Source: Caldilineaceae bacterium (GTDB taxonomy: Bacteria > Chloroflexota > Anaerolineae > Caldilineales > Caldilineaceae). From it: DNA of 64,000 nt. Below, piece after piece: positions 48,644 through 58,255 of the stretch (position 1 is the first letter of the stretch; every line of letters begins with the position of its first letter). The position numbers were made by a program, and so were the translations under genes. The notes under the pieces were generated by a model. It saw only the letters and a program-made list of their open reading frames with translations, had not been told where the DNA came from and did no database searches. The stretch spans positions 35,041-99,040 of the forward strand of contig JACKBC010000024.1 of the NCBI GenBank assembly GCA_020634755.1, given 5' to 3'.

Positions 48644-51600
48644 TTACGGCATGTGTTCCGACGCCGAAGCCAGTTGGAAGGTGCCGCCGTCGGCCATGGT
48701 GTCCAGATACAAGATGCCGTTTTCAAAGAAGAAATTTGAGACAAAGCCAAGTTTCTGGATAAATGCCTCGCTGCGGGACTCCGGCGGGCAGGCGGCCAGC
48801 GTGGACGGCCCAATTTCAATGCTCAAGCTGCCGTCATCGCTGGCGGTGTAGCTGCCGCTGGCATTGTTACAGTCGGCCACGATGTTCACGGAGCCGTCGC
48901 TGTTAAAGGCGACGGTGTAGGCTTCCGGGTTATCCAGTTCGAAGGATTCGACCGGATCGGTGAAGCTTTGCCATAGCCAGGGGTTGGTGGTCAGTTCGAT
49001 GGCGCTGGTAACACGATCCGCTGTTGTGGAGGTTGTGGTGGCGCCCGATTCAGGCAATACGAAGTCAATTACATACGCCTCGGCACAACTTACATCGAGC
49101 GCACCTGTGGGGTCATTGAGAAATTGGGTGGCGATGGTGCCCGGACAGGTTGCAGACAGAGCGGCAACCACATGCCCCTCCGTGCCGAACAGTACAAAGG
49201 TGTTATTGGTCAGGTGACTGGCCACCTCTCGTGCCGCCAAGGTCGGGGTATTCACATCCAAATCGCCTTGTAAGAGAAGGACGGGGATGTCGCTTGCCAC
49301 CGGCTCGATAAAGCTGCGGGGGATGATTGTGTCTGGGAAAAAGCTACAGAGAAGCTCATAAAATGCGAATAGCTCTTTGCCACCTTCAACACCCCCTGCG
49401 GCGAATTGCGGATAGGCAGCCGCCGCAACGACCTCGTCCACAGCATCCGCTGTGTTAAGCTTCAAATCCTCAGAACAATTTGTGGCAAACAAAATTTCTT
49501 GACTAAAACTAGACGCAAGGCCGGTGGAGAAACGCATGGCATCAGCCACCTCATTAAGATGCCACATCGTGGCTCGAATATCAGCCGGCGACATCGGCTC
49601 AACCAGGGCATTGGCCCGGGCCGCCAGCTCCTTCGGCAGGTGTTCGTTGGCATAGTCTATGAGCAGCTGAGGATCGCGGCCCTTAGCCGGCAAGATTCCT
49701 AAATCGGCCGTATCAAGCACCACATCGGCCTGCGCTTCCCCACTTTGCAGCCGCGTCACCAGGTTATTGATGACCAGGGCCACCCATTGCTCTGTTGGGG
49801 TAGAGGCATTGGCCACCGCGGGTACTTGCTGGGCTTCCGCCAACAGTGTCTCGATGGCGGGGGCGATATAATCGTTATCCGGTACAATAGACGCTTCGTC
49901 GGGAACTTCAAAGACCGGTTCAGCCGCTGCCGGTAGATCCGGGATACTGCCAAAGAGCGCTCTTATATATTCAAGGTCACCTTCTTCCACAGCCAGAATG
50001 ATCCGGGGAACCTGCTCTACAATACTAAACTCTTTATGGGTATAATACGAGACATTCTTGTTATAATCTATCAGCTTGCGAAAGAACGGTACGTCAATTT
50101 GGGCCATTGAGCTACCAAAAGTCCGGACTAGCCGACCTGTTGGGATGATCGGATCTTCCAAAACAATTGGATTTTCCTGGAGTTGGTTAAGCAGCGCCGT
50201 GAAACGCTCAGCCAGGTTGGGATAGGCTTCATTGCAGGCCGGGTCGGCGGCGCATTGTTCAAAGAGACGCACATACTGCTCATTTTGCTCAATGTATGAG
50301 CCGGCTGTGGCGGATTCCGATATCGGTGCGGTGCCATCCATGACCGCGCTCCTGACCCGATCCGGGAGCGCGCGCAGGGTAGCCTGAGACAGGATAGTGC
50401 CGTAGCTGGTGCCATACAGATTAAACTGCTCATAGCCCAGCGCACTCATCAAACTGGCAATGTCTTTGGTGCTGACAAGGGTATTGTAGTGAGCCAAATC
50501 AACGCCGGCCTCCTCGATATAGGTTCTGGTACAGAAGCCAACATCAAAGACCATGGCTCGGGGGCCGCTTTCAAGGGCTGAAAGCTTCTCCCCAATCTCC
50601 GGCGACTCGATCAACGCGGCTGTGGCGGCCTGGGCTGCCCCGCAATTCAGCGGGGACGACATCCCCGTCCCGCGTTGATCGTAGAACACAAGGTCTCGAC
50701 TTTGCCTGATAAGGTCCAGATTGGACTTAAGCGACACATATGCGGTGATCTCTCTTACCGCCGACCCGCCGGGGCCACCGGATAAGTAAAGCAGAGGGTC
50801 GGACGCCGGCGTCTGGCCGGTACTGAACAACCGGATGTACATCAGCTCAAGCGTTCGCCCATTAAACGCAGAATAATTTTCCGGCACCACAAGTAGGCCA
50901 CATTCATAGGTTTGCCCTTCCACTTCCGCGGCAAAAAGCGGCGAGGTGGTGACAAACTCCGGGCAGGCAATGATTTCCGGCGGGCCGGGCACAAAAGCCG
51001 CGGCAGCCGGCATATGTTCAGAGGCCGAGGCCAACCGGAAGGTACCGCCGTCGGTCATCGTATCCATATATAAAACGCCATTTTCAAAGAAGAAGTTAGA
51101 GATAAAGCCCAACTTTGTCAGAAATTCATCGCTGCGCGAATCTGGCGGGCAGACCGCCATTGTCATGGGGCCAATCTCAATGCTGAGGCTGCCGGAATCG
51201 TCGGCGGTGTAGGAGCCGCTAGCAGTGTTGCAATCCGCGTTGACGTTGAGGGTGCCGTCACCGTTGAAGGTGATGGTGTAATCTTCGGGCGTCTCCACGT
51301 CGAACTGTTGTACTGGGTCGGTGAAGCTAGTCCAAAGCCAGGGATTGGTGGTTAGTTCAATGGTCCGCGTGACGCGTTCGCTTGTCGTCGTTTCCTCGTC
51401 CTGCGCTGCCACCTTCCTCAACTCCTGGATGCCCGCTTCCAAGACTGGGTCTTCACCCTGCATGACGGCCTCGACGCTTTCAAGCGTAACAGGCACCCGC
51501 ACATCAGGAACGACCCCTTTGCCTTCCAAGTTTAGTTCGTCGGTACCGGCGAAGAAGAAGCGGCCTTGGGTGTACTGGAAGGTGATGTCAAAGGGCATGT

Positions 51601-53473
51601 GTACCTGGTTGATGGGTCCGCCGGCCCCGGCGGTTGAGTACTGGCCCACGACCGTCGCCCGACCGGTGGTCTGCAGGAATTGGGGGAAGAACTCGCATGA
51701 ACTGCCACAGTTTTGATCGACGAGAATGACGATGGGACCCCCGTAGTACAGAGCTGGCTGAGGCGCGCTGAGCAGGAATTTGCGGTGCGGGCCGCGCACC
51801 AGATCGCCCTCCGCCGCATCATAGCGATCCTGATCAACCCAGTTCATGGACACAGGGTTATCGGCATTGAAAAAGTAAGAGGCTATGGTGAAGTACAGGT
51901 CAGCCCAGCCGCCAACGTTTCCCCGCAGGTCGAGGATGATACCGTCTATGGACGGGGCTGCCTTTAACGCGCCCAGGAACTCTTCCAGCACAGCCATGGT
52001 CACCACAGGATGCGTGAAGCCCAGCCAGGTCAAGTAACCCACCGTGGACTCCTCGCCGGTTATCATCCGATAGGAGATAAACATGGGGGGAATATGCAGG
52101 GCGGTGCGATCCGGTAATGGGTAGATCCCAGGCGTCATGGTAAAGGATTGAGCTTCCGTATCGCCAGGCAGAATGGCCTCAATCGTCACTTCGGCGGCCG
52201 TACCGTCCTCTTCCTCCGGTGCCGGGAATTTGAGCAGATTATTCACCTGGAACAGACGCTGTCCTTCGTCCGTGCCGATGGGATTGTTGTAGATGACGGT
52301 GGGCAGGCGCTCTGCCACCGTTTCACCGTTGACGCTAACAATCTCCGTGCCCAGCGTCCATCCGGCCTTGGCGGCTGGGCTATCCGAGATCACTTCACTG
52401 ACCACGATGCGGCCATCACTCAATTCCACCGTATTGGCCCCCACATTGGTGGCGATGGGCTGATTCTCCATTTCAGTGGCGGTGGCCATTATAGCCGGGT
52501 TAGTACTACCGGTCGCAACATGGGCATCGTGAATACTCTGCGCCAAGCGGTGCAAGCTGGTGGCATACATGGCACCACCCAAATCGGGGTCGTCAGCGGC
52601 GGTTTGTTCGGCTTCCTCGACCTGGGGCAGATATTCGGCCCGAATGGCTTCCCAATCCAGCCCGCGTAGGGCGGTGAAAGCGTAGCGCTCCGCCAGATGG
52701 TCAATCAGGCTGTTAAAACTCTCAACGATGCCCTGATCAGAATAGTCTGGCGAGGCCCCTTCCGGCGGTTCGAGCGCGTTCATTTCCGCCTCTGCCGCGC
52801 GGTCAAAGGTGAAGCTGTCAGGGCCAAAGTGAACCACCGTATACCCCTGGGGCAGACCCACGGCAGGATCATCCGCGGTGAAGAGGAGGCCATCGGGGCC
52901 AAAGCCGCCGGGGAAGCCCTGTTGATCGTCCGGGGCATAAACCAGCAGGCTGCCTTCGGTGATCTGCCAGGTGCGCGGATCGGTTAGATAGGACATCGAT
53001 CCGTTCTGATCCAGTTGTTGCAGGTAAGAATCGCCGTTAATGTTGGCGGCCAGGTTCAGGCGGAAGATTTGCACCCCCGTATCGTCTTCACCGTCATTAT
53101 CCACATCCAGCAAGGTGGCAGTGGGTTCTGCCGGCAGGTTGAAGGCATAGGTGACCGGTGACGGCGCGAGTGGCGAGGTCAGATAGCCTAAAATTTGCGA
53201 TTCCACCGGCGCAAAGTGGGTCGGAGTCGGGCCTTCCTGGATAATGTTGACCATATCCAGCAGAACCAGTGAGGGGTCCTTCGTGGCAACCAGGAAGGAG
53301 AAGCTGGCGTAGTCGTAATGGCCCACCAGCCGCTTGGGGCCACCTTCATCGTTGGTAATGGGGGCCGGGGGCAGGCCGTCATCCTGGGTTGCGGGGGCAG
53401 CCATTAGTGGTTGTGCGGTGCTGGCAACCAGCATCAAAATCAATGCCAGTACGAGCGGTAGTTTTTTCTGCAT
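48644..53473 (-). CDS. Giant secreted fusion: S41 peptidase, META, tricorn-type alpha/beta hydrolase, META
   Basis: ATG 53473 (AGGAG upstream) opens a signal peptide ending near QPLMAAPA; the product is 1609 aa. Residues about 160-690 are an S41 peptidase with a PDZ-like part, IILDLRGNVGG (about 511) and the nucleophile Ser in CGSSCEF (about 589). Residues about 704-819 are a META/HslJ-type domain with DCNTASGSYT. Residues about 850-1480 are an alpha/beta hydrolase of the tricorn-interacting or prolyl-aminopeptidase type: YLSGGPGG, nucleophile GTSYGT (about 1022), then LLQGDLDVNTP and GTEGH. A second META domain ends the protein. Two enzymes normally encoded separately are joined here, as the next two genes illustrate. 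Confidence 0.88.
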   Translation of the reverse strand: MQKKLPLVLALILMLVASTAQPLMAAPATQDDGLPPAPITNDEGGPKRLVGHYDYASFSFLVATKDPSLVLLDMVNIIQEGPTPTHFAPVESQILGYLTSPLAPSPVTYAFNLPAEPTATLLDVDNDGEDDTGVQIFRLNLAANINGDSYLQQLDQNGSMSYLTDPRTWQITEGSLLVYAPDDQQGFPGGFGPDGLLFTADDPAVGLPQGYTVVHFGPDSFTFDRAAEAEMNALEPPEGASPDYSDQGIVESFNSLIDHLAERYAFTALRGLDWEAIRAEYLPQVEEAEQTAADDPDLGGAMYATSLHRLAQSIHDAHVATGSTNPAIMATATEMENQPIATNVGANTVELSDGRIVVSEVISDSPAAKAGWTLGTEIVSVNGETVAERLPTVIYNNPIGTDEGQRLFQVNNLLKFPAPEEEDGTAAEVTIEAILPGDTEAQSFTMTPGIYPLPDRTALHIPPMFISYRMITGEESTVGYLTWLGFTHPVVTMAVLEEFLGALKAAPSIDGIILDLRGNVGGWADLYFTIASYFFNADNPVSMNWVDQDRYDAAEGDLVRGPHRKFLLSAPQPALYYGGPIVILVDQNCGSSCEFFPQFLQTTGRATVVGQYSTAGAGGPINQVHMPFDITFQYTQGRFFFAGTDELNLEGKGVVPDVRVPVTLESVEAVMQGEDPVLEAGIQELRKVAAQDEETTTSERVTRTIELTTNPWLWTSFTDPVQQFDVETPEDYTITFNGDGTLNVNADCNTASGSYTADDSGSLSIEIGPMTMAVCPPDSRSDEFLTKLGFISNFFFENGVLYMDTMTDGGTFRLASASEHMPAAAAFVPGPPEIIACPEFVTTSPLFAAEVEGQTYECGLLVVPENYSAFNGRTLELMYIRLFSTGQTPASDPLLYLSGGPGGSAVREITAYVSLKSNLDLIRQSRDLVFYDQRGTGMSSPLNCGAAQAATAALIESPEIGEKLSALESGPRAMVFDVGFCTRTYIEEAGVDLAHYNTLVSTKDIASLMSALGYEQFNLYGTSYGTILSQATLRALPDRVRSAVMDGTAPISESATAGSYIEQNEQYVRLFEQCAADPACNEAYPNLAERFTALLNQLQENPIVLEDPIIPTGRLVRTFGSSMAQIDVPFFRKLIDYNKNVSYYTHKEFSIVEQVPRIILAVEEGDLEYIRALFGSIPDLPAAAEPVFEVPDEASIVPDNDYIAPAIETLLAEAQQVPAVANASTPTEQWVALVINNLVTRLQSGEAQADVVLDTADLGILPAKGRDPQLLIDYANEHLPKELAARANALVEPMSPADIRATMWHLNEVADAMRFSTGLASSFSQEILFATNCSEDLKLNTADAVDEVVAAAAYPQFAAGGVEGGKELFAFYELLCSFFPDTIIPRSFIEPVASDIPVLLLQGDLDVNTPTLAAREVASHLTNNTFVLFGTEGHVVAALSATCPGTIATQFLNDPTGALDVSCAEAYVIDFVLPESGATTTSTTADRVTSAIELTTNPWLWQSFTDPVESFELDNPEAYTVAFNSDGSVNIVADCNNASGSYTASDDGSLSIEIGPSTLAACPPESRSEAFIQKLGFVSNFFFENGILYLDTMADGGTFQLASASEHMP

Positions 53474-53657
53474 GAATATCTCCTTTTGCTGAGCTCTGTG
53501 ATAAACGAAATTCCAATACGATAACCTTCGTGAAAGAGAACTGATTGTAGAGACTCCGCAATTATCTTTTCGCAAAAGCAAACGTTTTGAACTACTTGGG
53601 TTTTCCATTGGCGGCTAGTATCGAAATATTGCCTTGGCTGCAAGGCCTCGGCAGTCG

Positions 53658-55577
53658 CTATTTCGGCAGCACAAAGTGCGGCGCCAGGTCAGCGGTGCAG
53701 GCGCTGTTGACCTCTGCCTGCGGGTTGTCGATAAACGCCGCGCCGATGTCCTTGGCGCACTCCGAGAAGCGTATGACGGCATGGCCGGCATTGGGGAAGC
53801 GGACGAACTGTGCGCCAACCAGAGTCTCGGCCAGAGCGTCTGCCCAGGTGGTTGCGGTCTGGGTATCGTTCGTGCCGGAAAGAATAAGCACCGGGACGCT
53901 GCCGTCGCCGGTTACCGGCTCGTGAAAGCTCGCCGGCACCGTGCCGGTCGGGTAGAGGTCACAGCCGCCAACCAAATCATCGAGGATGTCGCCCTTGCTG
54001 CGCGCCAGACCGGGAATTCGATAATTAGCGATCTCCTCGGCGACGCCTTCCAGTGAGCTGAAAGGCACTTCTTCATTGCAGATCATCACTTTCACCAAAA
54101 AATAGTTATTGGTATTCGCGGCGCGAACCATGGACTGGGGATCGAAGCGAATTTGGCGGTAGAGTTCTTTAATATCCGCGGGAGTCATCTCGGCGACGAT
54201 GGACAACAGGTTGTCGGCATCCAGCCCGATAAAGTGGTTGGTGACAAACGCACGAACGACATCTTGTTCTGGCTCTTGAAAGGAGAGGAATAGAAGGTCA
54301 CGATGGTAATCATAGTCCTCGGTAGCATCGATGGCAGGCGGGCGGCGCTCATGTAGCGTCCGCAAAAAGAGGCTGGCCAGCGAATCATCTGCCACCAAGA
54401 CAAGTTGTTCAGACTCATTGAGCAGGTCCGCGGCCGTTTGCGTTAATGACTGGGCTTCTTGGGCCAATTTCAGCGCCGTCGCAATCAGAGTTCTGGCGGT
54501 CGGGGGGAAGTTGTCGATATTCTGTAAGAAAGGGGTCGCCTCTTCCGGTGGCTGCAATGAGCCATCGACCAGCCCCATCCAAACCGTTGTGTCGCCTTGC
54601 TCCAGGTCGTGGATCAAGCGGGGGAAGTACGCTACTTGCCAAACATTTTTAGGGCTATTGGCACGGCCCAGGATGGCGGCCAGATTCGCACTCGTTACAG
54701 GGGGCTTCGCCGCGATGGGGGCTTCATCCAGTTGGGCGAAGAGCGCATTCAAACGATCGACCAGGTTGGGATAGGCCGTGGCACAGTCAGGTTCCGCCTG
54801 ACACATCGCCGCGATATTGATGAATGACTGTTCCGGCCCTTCGCCCATCCGTTCATAGAGCTTCACATTCGGTGGCGCCACCGAATCCAACACTACGGCG
54901 CGCAGCCCTGCCGCATGTTGGCGGATGACCTCCAGCCCCAGTTTTGTCCCATAGGAAACACCGTACAGATTATAGGTGTCGTAGCCCAGCGCGTTGGCCA
55001 GATTATCGACATCGCGGGCGTTGTTAGGCGTGGTGTAGGCGGCCAGATCGACGCCACGCTCGTCTAGCATCTGGATACATTGGGCAAAGACAGCGTTGAA
55101 GAATTCGTCTTGGGGCAAATTTCCAGATGCGAACTCGGCCTCGATTTCCTCCCCAGTGCCCAGGGCGCAATTGAGTTCGCCTAGCGAATATCCGGCGCCG
55201 CGCTGGTCAAAGATTACGATGTCGCGTCGCTGGCGCAGTTTGTCGAAGCGCTCGGTCAAGTCTGGCGACAACGTATGCAGTTCGGCCGAGCCGGGTCCAC
55301 CGTGCAAATAGATGACCGGGTCTGGCGCGGGCGACAAACTGTGTGAGCGCAAGACGGCAAATGCCAGATCGACCTTGTCTCCGGCGGGGTCTTCATAGTT
55401 CAAGGGGACGGTCACGGCGCCACACTCCACCGTGTCGGTATATTGCACGATGAAGGTGCTGATCACGCCAGGGGGACATGGGGTGATCGTCACCGGATAG
55501 TCTTGCTCTTGGGCCAGGGCAGGCATTGCCCTGAAGGCGAACAAGAACAGAACCAGGGTGAAGATTGTCTTTTTCAT
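53658..55577 (-). CDS. Secreted tricorn-type alpha/beta hydrolase
   Basis: ATG 55577 gives 639 aa with a signal peptide (IFTLVLFLFAFRAMPALA). It has the oxyanion loop YLHGGPGSAE, IFDQRGAGYS, the nucleophile LYGVSYGTKLG (about residue 207), the acid in LILSGTNDTQT, and the His in FPNAGHAV. The family cleaves short peptides (TAP/tricorn interacting factor type). It resembles the hydrolase half of the preceding fusion. A longer frame to 55667 runs into an inverted repeat. Confidence 0.88.
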   Translation of the reverse strand: MKKTIFTLVLFLFAFRAMPALAQEQDYPVTITPCPPGVISTFIVQYTDTVECGAVTVPLNYEDPAGDKVDLAFAVLRSHSLSPAPDPVIYLHGGPGSAELHTLSPDLTERFDKLRQRRDIVIFDQRGAGYSLGELNCALGTGEEIEAEFASGNLPQDEFFNAVFAQCIQMLDERGVDLAAYTTPNNARDVDNLANALGYDTYNLYGVSYGTKLGLEVIRQHAAGLRAVVLDSVAPPNVKLYERMGEGPEQSFINIAAMCQAEPDCATAYPNLVDRLNALFAQLDEAPIAAKPPVTSANLAAILGRANSPKNVWQVAYFPRLIHDLEQGDTTVWMGLVDGSLQPPEEATPFLQNIDNFPPTARTLIATALKLAQEAQSLTQTAADLLNESEQLVLVADDSLASLFLRTLHERRPPAIDATEDYDYHRDLLFLSFQEPEQDVVRAFVTNHFIGLDADNLLSIVAEMTPADIKELYRQIRFDPQSMVRAANTNNYFLVKVMICNEEVPFSSLEGVAEEIANYRIPGLARSKGDILDDLVGGCDLYPTGTVPASFHEPVTGDGSVPVLILSGTNDTQTATTWADALAETLVGAQFVRFPNAGHAVIRFSECAKDIGAAFIDNPQAEVNSACTADLAPHFVLPK

Positions 55578-55599
55578 CTGTGTGTCTCTCTCTTTTGGG

Positions 55600-55675
55600 T
55601 GATCAGTAAACGTACATGATTTGTGTAGCAGGCCGAACCCCTGAACGGAAGCCGGCCTGCTACACAAACGAGATT
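55600..55675. repeat. Short inverted repeat upstream of the hydrolase gene
   Basis: TGTGTAGCAGGCCG (55621) and CGGCCTGCTACACA (55652) pair perfectly over 14 bp. Between two minus-strand genes it probably ends the upstream transcript. Confidence 0.6.
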
Positions 55676-55703
55676 CAACTTGTTACGGAGGAACTCGCTG
55701 CTA

Positions 55704-58112
55704 TTATTCCCCAACCACCGTAAACCCATCGAGCGCCGGATAGAGCACATTGACCGTCAGGGCAGCTAGCATGACCTCATCATCCGCCGCCAGCAGACCC
55801 ACATAGGGTGCGCCATCAACCGTGATCACGGCCAGCGTCACCACTTTGGTGCCGAAGGGCACTTCATACAGCGACCACGTTCCCGCCACACTCTCATGTT
55901 CGCCGATTTTCTCGGCTTCCTCGCTGATCGCTGCTGCGACTGCGTCCGGCTCAGTGGCAGCGGTATGCGTGTAGGGGCTAAAGATCAACCCTGCCGTATC
56001 ATCGGGGCTGGTGTAACCAAAGCCCGATGGGTGGGGAGGCCAGTTTGCCGGAACCATTGTCGAAATCTTGCCTTCGGCGAATGTTGCCGCCGTAAAGTCG
56101 AGCGTAGACAGTTCTTGGCTGTGCAAATAGGCCAGCGCTGCTTCCAATACCGGATCGCGCCCCTCCAGCTTGAGCCGTTCGGTCTCTTCCGTAACCGGCA
56201 CTTGAATGTCCGGCTGGACACCGGCATACTGAAAGGTCGGCATGCCCGTTTCGTCGTCCACGTCGGTGGATGCCGTGTAATTGAACTGCATTCCCCCTGG
56301 CAGCTTGACGCCGTTGGTACTGCCGCCGGCGCCCACGGACGCATATTGGGCGATGACGGTGGCGCGTCCAGTTCGCTGCAAGCCGTAGCCCGTGAATTCG
56401 CACGCACTGCCACAAGCTGAGTCAACCAGATAGACGACCTCACCCAAATAGGGCGTCACCCCGGCGGGTGCCGACAGGGTCAATTCGTCAAATTTCGACA
56501 CCCATTCGCCGGTGGCCGTGCTGTAGTAAAATTTGGTTGTTCCTGCCAGGGTGTACGGATCATCTGCGCTATACAGATAAGACAACACCGCGTGCTCCAT
56601 TAACGTCGCGCCACCGCCGTTGCCCCGCAGATCGATAATGATCGCCGGCACATGGTTCTGGTTCATCTCCTTGATGAAGTCCGCATAGATGTGCGTGGCA
56701 ATCCCCGTGCGCCGGAAGCTGGGCCACGTTACATAGCCGAAGTTGTCCACCAGCTTGTACTCCATCGGCATGTTCACGTGGACGGGGCTAGACGACGGGG
56801 ATTTAACCGCGGTGAAGGTCGTGGTCATGATGTCCGTCTCATCAGGCAGAATATAGCCGACCTCCATCTCGGTATTTGGCTCGGCATTCAGCAACCACTC
56901 GACTTGACGATAGCGCACGGTCGCATCGCTGCTCGGAAAGAACGGGTAGCGAACCGTTTGCAGTGCCTCTGCGACCGGCAGGCCGTTGACACTAACAATC
57001 TCCGTACCGAACGCGAGCCCTGCCTCGGCAGCGGGGCCATCTGACCTGACTTGACCGATGATAACCCGGCCATCATCCAGTTCAACGGCCCGCGCGCCAA
57101 TGTCGCCATGCGCAAAGGCTAAAAACTGGTTGAACGTGGCCGCGGCTTGTGGGTCACTGAAGATCTGGCCCTGGCCTGGGTCGACATTGACATGCGCATC
57201 GCGGATCTCCTGGGCAAGACCAAAGAGCGCCACGAAGTATTCCCCCACGTTATTGTCTGCTTCGGCCTGCTCCACCTGGGGCAAGAATTCCGCATAGAGG
57301 GCATCCCAATCAAAGTCATAGAAGTTGTTGAACACATAGCGTTCGCGTAAGAAGTCGATGAGGGAGCCGTAGCTCTCGACAATGCCCTGGTCGCTGAAAT
57401 CCGGCGTTGCCGCGGCCGCAATTTCGTTCACGTCGAGGTTGGCCACTGGCGAGCGATCAAAGGTGACCGCCGCGCCATCAATATGGGCGACCGTATAGCC
57501 GGCAGGCAGCGCAGCAATCAGGTCATCTTCCGTAAACAAGATGCCATCCTCACCGGCGTCGCAGGGGAAGCCCTGTTCGTCATCTGGAGCAAATAGAAGC
57601 AGCGCTCCTTCCAGAATTTGCTGCGTCTCCGCATCTATGACAAGCGATGTCAGCAACCCGCTCTGGGTAAACTCTTCCAGGCGCTGCATATTTAAGATGT
57701 TCTGGCCCAAGTCGGCATAGAACATCTGCGTCCCACCTTCCTCCTCACCGTCCTGATCCACATCCAACGCTAGCGCTGTTGGGCTAATGGGCAAGTCGAT
57801 TGTGTAACTGAACGGCGATGAGAAGAAATCTGATGTAATCTGTCCAATGACTTGCCCAGCGCTCGGCGCAAACTCATTCTCCATGCCTTGCACCACATAG
57901 GTCGCGTCGACCAGTGCGATCACCGGCTGATCGACGACAATGTACATGCCATAGAAGGTGTAAAAGCCCTGCCCCTCGATCCGTTCGACGCCGGGGCCGG
58001 TTTCGCTAATATCCGGGCACACGTCCTGAGCCAGGGCTGTCGCCGGCGCTAACTTTGGGAACAATCCGGCTGCCAACAAAACAAGTGCAATTACAACTGT
58101 GCGTAGGTACAT
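55704..58112 (-). CDS. Secreted S41-family peptidase
   Basis: The 802-aa protein has a signal peptide (VVIALVLLAAGLFPKLAPATALA). Its S41 features are IIDLRGNGGG (about residue 496) and the nucleophile Ser in CGSACEF (about 569), followed by GRATVIAQYASVGAGG. A PDZ-like segment lies ahead (about 350-430: GPAAEAGLAFGTEIVSVNG). The C-terminal 120 residues are a separate domain without META features. Such peptidases process or degrade extracellular peptides. Start ATG 58112 follows AAAGGAGAC. Confidence 0.9.
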   Translation of the reverse strand: MYLRTVVIALVLLAAGLFPKLAPATALAQDVCPDISETGPGVERIEGQGFYTFYGMYIVVDQPVIALVDATYVVQGMENEFAPSAGQVIGQITSDFFSSPFSYTIDLPISPTALALDVDQDGEEEGGTQMFYADLGQNILNMQRLEEFTQSGLLTSLVIDAETQQILEGALLLFAPDDEQGFPCDAGEDGILFTEDDLIAALPAGYTVAHIDGAAVTFDRSPVANLDVNEIAAAATPDFSDQGIVESYGSLIDFLRERYVFNNFYDFDWDALYAEFLPQVEQAEADNNVGEYFVALFGLAQEIRDAHVNVDPGQGQIFSDPQAAATFNQFLAFAHGDIGARAVELDDGRVIIGQVRSDGPAAEAGLAFGTEIVSVNGLPVAEALQTVRYPFFPSSDATVRYRQVEWLLNAEPNTEMEVGYILPDETDIMTTTFTAVKSPSSSPVHVNMPMEYKLVDNFGYVTWPSFRRTGIATHIYADFIKEMNQNHVPAIIIDLRGNGGGATLMEHAVLSYLYSADDPYTLAGTTKFYYSTATGEWVSKFDELTLSAPAGVTPYLGEVVYLVDSACGSACEFTGYGLQRTGRATVIAQYASVGAGGSTNGVKLPGGMQFNYTASTDVDDETGMPTFQYAGVQPDIQVPVTEETERLKLEGRDPVLEAALAYLHSQELSTLDFTAATFAEGKISTMVPANWPPHPSGFGYTSPDDTAGLIFSPYTHTAATEPDAVAAAISEEAEKIGEHESVAGTWSLYEVPFGTKVVTLAVITVDGAPYVGLLAADDEVMLAALTVNVLYPALDGFTVVGE

Positions 58113-58255
58113 TTGTGTCTCCTTTGGCTTAAGGTAAAACGAGTACAGTTGGGCGTACGTTCAACAGCGATAAAAAAACTACGGTTCGCATCATCGGATG
58201 CCACACAGGGGACAGCGTGCCACACTCATGCGTCGATACCCCCGTGGATGTCCCC